Part shown: positions 24,111 to 30,819 of the stretch, one piece after another
Position numbering within the stretch: position 1 is the first letter of the stretch
Layout of the letters: every line of letters starts with the position of its first letter
Assembly: GCA_020051235.1 (NCBI GenBank)
Contig: JAGVJG010000047.1
Coordinates: 1 to 36,523 of the forward strand
Direction of reading: 5' to 3'
Source of the DNA: Parachlamydiales bacterium
Lineage (GTDB): Bacteria; Chlamydiota; Chlamydiia; Chlamydiales; Parachlamydiaceae
Length of the DNA: 36,523 bases
Program-made: the position numbers and the translations under genes
The notes under the pieces: generated by a model
Seen by the model: only the letters and a program-made list of their open reading frames with translations
Database searches by the model: none
Told to the model about the DNA's origin: nothing

Positions 24111-25070
24111 TTAAAACTCCTCATTGAGGGCAAATGCCGGTTTGTCTGACATAACATGCGCTTTTTTGTATTCAGAGACTCGACGTTCGAAGAAGTTTGT
24201 TTTCCCTTGCATCGAGATAAGTTCCATAAAGTCAAAGGGATTGGTCGCATTATAATTTTTAGATAGGCCCAGTTGAACGAGTAATCGATCGGCGACAAAT
24301 TCAATATATTGGCACATTAAATCGGCATTCATTCCGATAAGACGAACAGGAAGAGCGTCTTGTACAAATTCTTTTTCAATTTCAACCGCAGATAAGATGA
24401 TGTCACGAGTTGTATCAACCGGAAGCTTTTCAACTAAATTGCGATAGATTTCACAGGCAAAATCACAGTGAAGGCCTTCGTCTCTTGAAATGAGCTCATT
24501 TGCAAAAGAAAGTCCAGGCATTAAACCGCGCTTCTTTAACCAAAAAATAGAGCAGAAGCTGCCTGAGAAGAAAATCCCTTCAACCGCCGCAAACGCGACG
24601 AGACATTCTTTAAAAGATCCTTTTGAAATCCAACGAAGGGCCCAATCCGCTTTTTTCTTTACACATGGAAGGGTATCAACGGCATGAAATAGCGCATCTT
24701 TTTCATACGGATCTGTAATGTAGCTATCGATCAATAGAGAGTATGTTTCTGAGTGAATATTCTCGATCATGATCTGAAAACCGTAGAAGCATCTCGCTTC
24801 CGGATACTGCACATTATTAATAAAATTAACTGCTAGGTTTTCGTTTACGATTCCGTCGCTTGCAGCAAAAAAGGCAAGCACGTGTTTGATGAAGTGTTTT
24901 TCGTCAGAATTGAGTTTGTGTTCCCAATCATAGAGGTCTTGTCCTAAGTCAATTTCTTCTGCGGTCCAAAAGCTCGCTTCGGCTTTTTTATACATTTCCC
25001 ACAAGTTCATATGCTTGATGGGAAACAACACGAATCGGTCCTTGTTCTCTTTCAAGATGGGCTCTTCCAT
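24111..25070 (-). CDS. nrdB: Class Ia-type ribonucleotide reductase, small subunit, eukaryotic type
   Basis: The 319-residue beta subunit houses the diiron-tyrosyl radical. Metal ligands are Asp72, Glu103, His106, Glu164, Glu198 and His201. The radical site is Tyr110 ([16 protein letters not shown]), whereas Chlamydia trachomatis is known for a phenylalanine here and a Mn/Fe cofactor. Stretches [28 protein letters not shown] and [13 protein letters not shown] match animal R2 closely, and the protein ends FALNEEF, like the R1-binding tail. A ribosome-binding site, GAGAGG, precedes the ATG. Two palindromic NrdR-box-like elements lie 43-79 nt upstream of the start. It is co-transcribed with nrdA. 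Confidence 0.97.
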   Translation of the reverse strand: MEEPILKENKDRFVLFPIKHMNLWEMYKKAEASFWTAEEIDLGQDLYDWEHKLNSDEKHFIKHVLAFFAASDGIVNENLAVNFINNVQYPEARCFYGFQIMIENIHSETYSLLIDSYITDPYEKDALFHAVDTLPCVKKKADWALRWISKGSFKECLVAFAAVEGIFFSGSFCSIFWLKKRGLMPGLSFANELISRDEGLHCDFACEIYRNLVEKLPVDTTRDIILSAVEIEKEFVQDALPVRLIGMNADLMCQYIEFVADRLLVQLGLSKNYNATNPFDFMELISMQGKTNFFERRVSEYKKAHVMSDKPAFALNEEF

Positions 25071-25240
25071 CAGGTCCTCTCTATATATTTCTGAAATTTT
25101 CTTCGGGTTGATCTACTACCGGTTGTAGTCAGACCACAACAGGTTGTAGCAGATTTTCCAAATCGGGCCAATTAATTTCAATCGAAGGTTTTAAGATTTT
25201 CGCTGTAAATTAATGGTTAAATCTTTAATTTAAGTCCTTT
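25071..25240. promoter_or_regulatory. Divergent control region between nrdB and the flavoprotein gene, with two NrdR-box-like palindromes
   Basis: Two 16-bp dyads, CTACTACCGGTTGTAG (25113-25128) and CCACAACAGGTTGTAG (25134-25149), lie 21 bp apart centre to centre, that is two helical turns. Each has CNAC...GTNG symmetry like NrdR boxes, which come in tandem pairs at bacterial nrd promoters. Their place just upstream of nrdB supports the call. A minus -10/-35 pair (TTGTGG, 17 nt, GTAGAT) would overlap them but is weak. No confident promoter for the gene at 25241 was found. Confidence 0.6.
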
Positions 25241-27070
25241 ATGGACGAACTATCCGACAGGTGGAAAGAAGTATACGACGTTGTGATCCCCGATGTCGAC
25301 TACTATTTGAGGCAAATCGATTGCCGAGATGGTTGTCCCGTCAATACCGATCCACGCGCATACATGATTCAACTTCATGCAGGGAATTTACTCGAAGGCT
25401 ATAAAATTGCACGAGGTCCCAATCCATTCGCATCCATTTGCGGAATGATTTGTGGGGCGCCATGCGAATCTACTTGCAGGCGCGATCGTGTTGATAAAAC
25501 CCTCACCATACGTGCTCAGAAGCGTTTTTTAGATGAGTGGTGGGGGCTTGGTCTTGAAGCTCATATCAAATCTCTTGAATTTAGTTATGCAAGAGGCTCA
25601 ACGCATCCTGAAAAAAATGGATTGAAAGTGGCTTGCATTGGAGCGGGTGTAGCTTCATTAACTTGTGCACACGATCTTCTTCGTCTTGGATATGATGTCG
25701 ATGTTTATGAAATGATGCCGGAAGTCGGCGGAATGCTTTATTACGGTGTTCCGCGATATCGTTTAAAAAAAGATGTTGTCGTCAATGAGTGTGGGGCGAT
25801 TGAATACCTCGGGGCCAAAATTTATTATAACACGAAAGTGGGTCGAGACCTATCGATGGGTGATCTTCAAGCTAAATATGACGCCATATTTATTGGCATC
25901 GGGCTTTGGAAATCGCGCGATCTTCCTATTAAAGGTGCCGATAAGCCGGATGTCATTCGTGGAATTGAATATTTGAGGGTTAGATGCGCAGGAAAAGAGT
26001 GGAAAATCGGCGAAAATATGGTCGTAATTGGAGGGGGAAACGTTGCGTTTGACGTAGCGAGAACCTCTGTTCGAAATAACGCCAAAAAAGTAACGATGGT
26101 TTGCCTTGAAAGCCGAGATGAACAGACCGCCGATGAATTCGAAATCGAGGACGGGCTTGAAGAGGGCATTACGATTATTAATCGTGTGGGCCCAAAAGAA
26201 GTGATGCGAGATGATGACGGAAATGTAGTGGGCTTAAAAGTTCAAAAAATAGAAAGCCTTTTTGATGCTTCCGGTCGATTTCAACCTAAATTTATCCCCG
26301 ATAGCGAATACGTGATTCCTTGCGATACGATAGCCCTTGCAATTGGGCAAGCCATGGATTTATCCACGTTTGATGGTTGGGATAAGAAAAGTGAATTAAT
26401 CATGGATCGAGGAATAATTAAGACTGAAAGAGGCTCAGGAAGAACTTCAGTAAAAGGGATTTACGCGGGAGGTGATGCTGCATTTGGAGCGGCGTTATTT
26501 ATTACCGGTATCCGTCATGGTCAAGAGTCGGCGCGAGCAATCGATAGTGATCTACGTGGAACATCTCCCTACCAAGAGATTGCAACTGAATGGACGGAAC
26601 TATCTCCCATCAGAAACATGGATTACATCCATACTAAATACGCTCTCCCCTCCATGCAGCCGGCCGATGTTCGAATTCACAACCATAACCTGGTTGAAAA
26701 TAACTACACCTTTGATGAGGCATCCGAACAGGCAAGCCGATGTTTACAATGTCATGTAAATCCCGTATTTGATGGCACGCTATGCATCAAATGCAATGGA
26801 TGCGTCGATGTTTGTCCCACAAATTGTTTAAAACAAGTCCCTATCTCAAAACTAGCATTAGATTCAGGAGATGGAAGACTAAGAGTCGCGGTCGATAATT
26901 TTTACGGCGTTGATTCGACGCAATTAAGTGAAGAGGAGCTCGCGAGCATGGGAACCGCCATGCTTAAAGATGAAGATCTATGTATTCGTTGCGGTTTTTG
27001 CGCGCAAAAATGTCCTACACAGGCGGTAACGATGGATGCGATGAATTATACTATACGGTGGGTCGGATGA
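25241..27070 (+). CDS. GltD-like FAD/NAD(P) oxidoreductase with N- and C-terminal iron-sulfur motifs
   Basis: The 609-residue protein starts with a Fer4_20-type helical domain (Cys28, 32, 67, 71, 75, 79) as in glutamate synthase small subunits. An FAD Rossmann motif (VACIGAGVASLTCAHDL near 129-145), an NAD(P) motif (MVVIGGGNVAFDVARTS near 261-277) and GIYAGGDAAFG near 407-417 follow. The C-terminus adds two [4Fe-4S] ferredoxin motifs, CIKCNGCVDVCP and CIRCGFCAQKCP. GltD proteins normally lack this tail. No glutamate synthase large subunit is nearby; the gene overlaps ccoS and leads a respiratory operon, so I infer electron transfer between NAD(P)H and a membrane or ferredoxin partner. It is cytoplasmic. 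The ATG has no clear ribosome-binding site. Confidence 0.85.
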   Translation: MDELSDRWKEVYDVVIPDVDYYLRQIDCRDGCPVNTDPRAYMIQLHAGNLLEGYKIARGPNPFASICGMICGAPCESTCRRDRVDKTLTIRAQKRFLDEWWGLGLEAHIKSLEFSYARGSTHPEKNGLKVACIGAGVASLTCAHDLLRLGYDVDVYEMMPEVGGMLYYGVPRYRLKKDVVVNECGAIEYLGAKIYYNTKVGRDLSMGDLQAKYDAIFIGIGLWKSRDLPIKGADKPDVIRGIEYLRVRCAGKEWKIGENMVVIGGGNVAFDVARTSVRNNAKKVTMVCLESRDEQTADEFEIEDGLEEGITIINRVGPKEVMRDDDGNVVGLKVQKIESLFDASGRFQPKFIPDSEYVIPCDTIALAIGQAMDLSTFDGWDKKSELIMDRGIIKTERGSGRTSVKGIYAGGDAAFGAALFITGIRHGQESARAIDSDLRGTSPYQEIATEWTELSPIRNMDYIHTKYALPSMQPADVRIHNHNLVENNYTFDEASEQASRCLQCHVNPVFDGTLCIKCNGCVDVCPTNCLKQVPISKLALDSGDGRLRVAVDNFYGVDSTQLSEEELASMGTAMLKDEDLCIRCGFCAQKCPTQAVTMDAMNYTIRWVG

Positions 27071-27198
27071 TTACCTACATTGCTTCAACCCTTGCGCTTG
27101 GATTCATTGGACTTCTTCTCTTTATCTATTATTGGAAAAAGGGACAATTCGATCACATTGAAGAAGCTAAATATCAACTTTTTAGAGAAGATGAATAA
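27067..27198 (+). CDS. ccoS: CcoS-like cbb3 oxidase assembly protein
   Basis: The 43-residue peptide has one membrane helix ([19 protein letters not shown]) followed by the CcoS-type motif [20 protein letters not shown]. CcoS is needed to mature cbb3-type cytochrome oxidase. The start ATG overlaps the stop of the flavoprotein gene (ATGA); a longer frame from 26980 lies inside that gene and is not real. It is followed 2 nt later by the Rieske gene. The oxidase subunit itself begins at 35948, so the assembly factor is separated from ccoN by the other respiratory genes. Confidence 0.8.
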   Translation: MITYIASTLALGFIGLLLFIYYWKKGQFDHIEEAKYQLFREDE

Positions 27199-27200
27199 CT

Positions 27201-27710
27201 ATGCCTAAATACCGTAATTCAATTAATAGAGATTCAGATGATGTGGATCCTCTGGTAACTAGAAGATCTTTTTTGGCGATGCTGGGAGTAGGAGCGTGTA
27301 TTTTAGGTGTTTCACAATGCACAGGCGCTTCATTTTTAGGATTTCTGTATCCCAATGCGATGAAAGTACCCCCTTCTATATTTAGCATAGGAAGACCGGA
27401 AGAAGTTTTATCGCTCGAAGGAAAAATCTTTAATCCCAAGCAAAAAGTTTTTGTCGAAACGATGGGCGGTAAAGTACGTGTGCAAACGGCCGTTTGCACC
27501 CACCTAGGATGTACAGTGAACGCAGTTGATACCGGTTATTCGTGTCCTTGCCATGGCTCTACTTATGATAGAAACGGACTAAACACCGGTGGACCCGCGC
27601 CTCTTCCTCTTGATTTTTTTACTATCTACAAAGGGGCCTCAGGGGAACTTATGGTAGATAAATCAAAACCGCTAAAGCCGGTTGATTCCTGGTTTTCACC
27701 AGTGGGTTGA
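27201..27710 (+). CDS. Rieske [2Fe-2S] protein with twin-arginine signal
   Basis: The 169-residue protein has a Tat-type leader with [18 protein letters not shown] (Arg21-Arg22) that probably also serves as membrane anchor. The Rieske domain follows with box I CTHLGC (Cys99, His101, Cys104) and box II CPCHGS (Cys115, Cys117, His118), then the [11 protein letters not shown] loop. It takes electrons from quinol at the Qo site of the cytochrome b encoded at 30820 and passes them to a c-type cytochrome. TatA and TatC in this window supply the export route expected for a folded iron-sulfur protein. The start ATG lies 2 nt after the ccoS stop. Confidence 0.96.
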   Translation: MPKYRNSINRDSDDVDPLVTRRSFLAMLGVGACILGVSQCTGASFLGFLYPNAMKVPPSIFSIGRPEEVLSLEGKIFNPKQKVFVETMGGKVRVQTAVCTHLGCTVNAVDTGYSCPCHGSTYDRNGLNTGGPAPLPLDFFTIYKGASGELMVDKSKPLKPVDSWFSPVG

Positions 27711-27775
27711 TAAACATTTCATTTACAAATTAAAAATTTACTTCTAGGATCGAACTCTTTTGTTTGAAGGAGTTT

Positions 27776-28060
27776 ATGAAAATCCTAATTGTGTTTTTTG
27801 TCTTGCTTTTGCCGTATTTAGAGGCAAAAGAAGTGAAGTGCGAGCCCCAAAAGAAAAACGTCATCAAAGACGAAAAGGCGCGCGGAGGTGAGCTTTATGA
27901 AGAATACGCAACCGCCATGCACAACAAGCGCACTCAGCGCGAAATGACCCCGGCGAAATGGAAAACGGTTCTATTACAAAAAAGAATTCGAATTCCTCTC
28001 ACAGCCGAAGATCATCGTGATTTGCTTATCTTCTTTAATATTAAGGAGCAAACCGAATGA
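27776..28060 (+). CDS. Small exported cytochrome-c-like protein lacking the heme cysteines
   Basis: The 94-residue product has a leader (MKILIVFFVLLLPYLEA). ATG 27776 is used because AAGGAG lies just before it; a TTG at 27764 overlaps that site. The mature part reads like a small cytochrome c domain (GGELYEEYATAMHN, MTPAKWKTVLLQKRI, PLTAEDHRDLLIFF). Where CxxCH would be expected it has ATAMH (45-49), keeping only the histidine. The monoheme protein at 29453 has a similar layout with an intact CTTCH. It may be a structural subunit derived from a cytochrome, but the resemblance is by eye. The stop overlaps the next start (ATGA). Confidence 0.6.
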   Translation: MKILIVFFVLLLPYLEAKEVKCEPQKKNVIKDEKARGGELYEEYATAMHNKRTQREMTPAKWKTVLLQKRIRIPLTAEDHRDLLIFFNIKEQTE

Positions 28061-29385
28061 TCCGTCTTCTATTTCTTCTCTTAGCCTTTATCGGGTCGGT
28101 TGAGGGAGCCTCGACACTTGAAAAAGAAATAAAACCCAATGAAGAAAAAAAAACTCCGGAACCTAATAAGGATTTCCCTCATCCTCAGCCCATGCAGGGA
28201 AGAAACTGTTTTGATTGTCCAGAAACAGATAAAGATCTTCTAAAAGGTGCGATAGAAGATTTACAGACTGAGGTGGCCTCATTAAAAGACGAAATTCAAT
28301 CGTTAAAAGATGAATTGCAAACGACTAATGACAATTTAACTGCCGTTCAAGAAATGCCCAGCGAAGAAAGCGAAGCTTTAAGCAATTTTCTTGCGACCGG
28401 AACCGCTTACGCCTTTTATAGACTCCCCACTCATGGAAATGAAAATTTTGGTGTGGTCTTAGATCCAGTGTTCCTTTGGAGATATGGCGATGCGTTGCTT
28501 TTTGAATTAAAGCTAGATTTAGCGGTTTCCCGTTGTTTTACCGACTTGACGGTCGTTTACGGGGTTATCGATTGGGTTTTTAGTGACGAATGGATATTTA
28601 GAGCAGGCAAATTTAGCACGCCGCTTGGCTTAGTTTGGGAGAAAATGACGACAGGATGGATCAATAAATTACCCAATCTGCCTCTCCCTTATGTTCCTCG
28701 AGCCCGAGTATTAACGCCTCCCGCTGAAATCGGATTTAATTTTAGAGGCGCGGTCCCTATTTGTTACCGAGATAATGGTGTTCCCATCGTTGTTTCATAT
28801 GACTTATGGGTCAGTAATGGACCCGATGAAGAGGATGATGACATTCGTTTAGGGTGTAACACGCTAGACAATAACCATTGTCCCGGTTTTGGAGGCAGGT
28901 TTGCTTTTAGACCTTGGCCATATCGCGAAATTGGCTTTTCAGGAATGTGGGGGCAGTGGAATTCGAACCATCATGCCGACATTTTCGCTGTTAGACGAAA
29001 TCTGTATTACAATGCAGGCGTTATCGATTTAAACTGGAGAATCGGGGGCCGAGCAAAAGTGATGGGCGAGCTTATTTACACAGGTAGAAATGCGATAAAA
29101 GGTTTTAACATAGATCATCACTTTATTCATGAACTAGGGGCATGGATTCAATATAGCAGCTTTTTCTTTGACCCCGGCTGTGACGATTTTTGGTCAAAAC
29201 TAGAAGGGGTTATCCGTTATTCTGCGGTTGAAAGCGAGCGGCACCATGCAAGTGGAAAGCAATTATCCTTAGGGCTTAATTACCATATTTTCCCGACTTT
29301 AATTGCAAAAATATCGTACGATTTCAATGCAGGCAAACGCGATCCTTATAATAAATTTTGGTTTCAAACCGCCTATGCTTATTAA
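28057..29385 (+). CDS. Outer-membrane beta-barrel protein with N-terminal coiled coil
   Basis: The 442-residue protein has a signal peptide (MIRLLFLLLAFIGSVEGAS), a polar stretch with a Cys pair (NCFDCPE), a coiled coil (LQTEVASLKDEIQSLKDELQ, about 70-90), then many amphipathic beta strands with aromatic girdles, ending in FWFQTAYAY with a terminal aromatic as barrels require. The layout resembles OprP/OprO or OprB-like porins with a periplasmic trimerisation coil. Transported solute is unknown. It is translationally coupled to the preceding gene by ATGA and preceded by AAGGAG. A strong terminator follows the stop. Its presence in the respiratory operon could relate to solute or metal supply. 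Confidence 0.75.
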   Translation: MIRLLFLLLAFIGSVEGASTLEKEIKPNEEKKTPEPNKDFPHPQPMQGRNCFDCPETDKDLLKGAIEDLQTEVASLKDEIQSLKDELQTTNDNLTAVQEMPSEESEALSNFLATGTAYAFYRLPTHGNENFGVVLDPVFLWRYGDALLFELKLDLAVSRCFTDLTVVYGVIDWVFSDEWIFRAGKFSTPLGLVWEKMTTGWINKLPNLPLPYVPRARVLTPPAEIGFNFRGAVPICYRDNGVPIVVSYDLWVSNGPDEEDDDIRLGCNTLDNNHCPGFGGRFAFRPWPYREIGFSGMWGQWNSNHHADIFAVRRNLYYNAGVIDLNWRIGGRAKVMGELIYTGRNAIKGFNIDHHFIHELGAWIQYSSFFFDPGCDDFWSKLEGVIRYSAVESERHHASGKQLSLGLNYHIFPTLIAKISYDFNAGKRDPYNKFWFQTAYAY

Positions 29386-29386
29386 T

Positions 29387-29412
29387 TTAAAGGGCCTATT
29401 TAGGCCCTTTAA
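29387..29412 (+). terminator. Intrinsic-type terminator hairpin after the porin gene
   Basis: TTAAAGGGCCT (29387-29397) pairs perfectly with AGGCCCTTTAA (29402-29412) around an ATTT loop: an 11-bp stem with a GC core and a short A/T-rich tail. It begins 2 nt after the stop codon and separates the two halves of the respiratory locus. Confidence 0.8.
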
Positions 29413-29415
29413 TAT

Positions 29416-29444
29416 TTGACAGTTTGTAGCTAAATCGCTATGAC
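29416..29444 (+). promoter_or_regulatory. Promoter of the second respiratory operon
   Basis: A perfect -35 TTGACA (29416-29421), a 17-nt spacer and TATGAC (29439-29444; two mismatches to TATAAT) stand immediately after the terminator. The start codon at 29453 lies 8 nt after the -10, so the predicted leader is 0-2 nt. No ribosome-binding site is present between them. Confidence 0.65.
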
Positions 29445-29452
29445 TTGCCAAT

Positions 29453-29890
29453 ATGTGGATAATATTAATCCTTCCTTTTCTTTTACTTGCTCATTTAGAA
29501 CACTCGACAGAAGCAATCATTCTTTCGACCCCTCCGGAAGAGTTGCTTGCAGCAACAAAAGTTATTTCAGTTAAAAATTATCCGGCTGATTTACAAGCTA
29601 CCTATGAAGTGTTTCAGGCAAAATGCACAACATGCCATGGCGCTGAAGATAGCTTGGGAGCAAAAGAAGTGTTACCTAGTTATTGGGAAACCACCATTCA
29701 CCGAATGCAGGCCATGCAAGATTCAAATCTCTCATCGGGTGAAGCCGAGCAAATTACGCAGTTTTTTATTTATGATTCAGCAAAGCGCAGGCGTTCTTTG
29801 TTGGAATCGCAATTAAAAAAGTTATCTCCTGAAGAAAAGGCGAGCGAACAGAGCAAGATTGACGCTGTTTTAAAAAGATATGCTTCTTGA
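29453..29890 (+). CDS. Monoheme cytochrome c, exported
   Basis: The 145-residue protein has a leader (MWIILILPFLLLAHLEHSTEA) and one heme site, CTTCH at 58-62. A tryptophan/methionine-rich segment follows (SYWETTIHRMQAMQDSNL), where a Met could be the sixth ligand, and then a helical tail (LLESQLKKLSPEEKAS). It would carry electrons in the periplasm, probably between the Rieske/cytochrome b complex and the multiheme protein or oxidase. It is the first gene after the terminator and promoter, and its end overlaps the next gene by 11 nt. Ser/Glu-rich LSSGEAEQITQFF matches the last helix of small class I cytochromes. Confidence 0.88.
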   Translation: MWIILILPFLLLAHLEHSTEAIILSTPPEELLAATKVISVKNYPADLQATYEVFQAKCTTCHGAEDSLGAKEVLPSYWETTIHRMQAMQDSNLSSGEAEQITQFFIYDSAKRRRSLLESQLKKLSPEEKASEQSKIDAVLKRYAS

Positions 29891-30764
29891 AACAGTAAAC
29901 TTAATTGCGCCCACCTTTGAACATTGGTGGGAGTTTGTGGGAAAATTCCACCCAATCGTCATTCATTATCCTATCGTTTTATTAACTATATTATTTTTTA
30001 TTGATATTGCTTACTTAATTTCACGCGAATTTAAGTTGTTTTTTCAATTAAGAAGCATTGTTTTATATGTTTCATTTTTAACGGTCATTCCGAGTGTAAT
30101 AACGGGCTATTTAGCTGCATGGTTATACCCTGAAAATGATATTTTAGTGAGCCATCACCAGTCTCTTGCGATCATTACAGTAATATTAATTACGGGACAT
30201 GCGTTGGCTTGGTATTTTAGCCCTCAAAAATGGAGGCTCAAATATTTTCTCGGATTTTTCATTTTGTCTGTATCTTCGATTGCTCTGGTGGGTTTAACAG
30301 GTGAAGCGGGAGCTTTAATTGTAAGAGATACGACGCCTTTTCAGTCCAGAGTGACATCTAGCAAAACAATGCCCGTATTAATGGATTCATTTGAAGTTAA
30401 GAGATTTGATGCAGACAAACTGGAAAACTATCTAAAAAGCAACATCTCAAACTCTGATGTTCATAAAATTTTTGTCGATAATCATTGCTCAAAATGTCAT
30501 GCAGAACAATTTTCAAAGGGCGATTTTGAAGGATTTTCTCAAGGAGAGAAACCTTGGATCATATTAAAAAATGGAACCGTTGACGATTACAAATCCTCAC
30601 TCTTTTACAAAACAGTGATACTGAACAACTCTATGCCCTTGAAAAATACGGTTCGTGAAGAGGCGGGACTTACCGCAAGCGAACGGTTAATCCTAATTGA
30701 ATGGCTTAAAAATAATCTAAAAATTCTGCCTCCACCGGAAGAAATTCCGGATAATGAAGAATAA
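29880..30764 (+). CDS. DUF2231-like membrane protein fused to a monoheme cytochrome c domain
   Basis: The 294-residue protein begins with a four-helix membrane part of the DUF2231 type: FHPIVIHYPIVLLTILFFID near 23-42, SVITGYLAAWL, HHQSLAIITVILITGHALAW, and FILSVSSIALVGLTGEAGAL. The histidines in HPIVIHYP and SHHQ could bind heme b or a metal. After residue 165 comes a periplasmic domain with CSKCH (203-207) and a late NNSMPLKN methionine, matching planctomycete-type cytochrome c domains. It may take electrons from the quinone pool or stabilise the complex. It lies between the small cytochrome c (11-nt overlap) and cytochrome b (55-nt gap). The fold assignment is by motif only. Confidence 0.75.
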   Translation: MLLETVNLIAPTFEHWWEFVGKFHPIVIHYPIVLLTILFFIDIAYLISREFKLFFQLRSIVLYVSFLTVIPSVITGYLAAWLYPENDILVSHHQSLAIITVILITGHALAWYFSPQKWRLKYFLGFFILSVSSIALVGLTGEAGALIVRDTTPFQSRVTSSKTMPVLMDSFEVKRFDADKLENYLKSNISNSDVHKIFVDNHCSKCHAEQFSKGDFEGFSQGEKPWIILKNGTVDDYKSSLFYKTVILNNSMPLKNTVREEAGLTASERLILIEWLKNNLKILPPPEEIPDNEE

Positions 30765-30819
30765 TTTTGAAATTTACCTTAAACCTATGGTATTGAGTTT
30801 ACATATCTTGGGTTTATAA

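Noticed and set aside
22250-24114. Plus-strand ORFs opposite nrdA
   Set aside because: Fully antisense to conserved NrdA sequence, no motifs or ribosome-binding sites.
26745-26765. CLQCH in the flavoprotein as a possible heme c site
   Set aside because: The protein has no export signal, and the motif sits beside [4Fe-4S] cysteines; heme attachment by the c-type system needs export.
26980-27066. Longer 72-codon frame upstream of ccoS
   Set aside because: The extra codons lie inside the conserved ferredoxin end of the flavoprotein in another frame; ATG 27067 gives a normal CcoS N-terminus.
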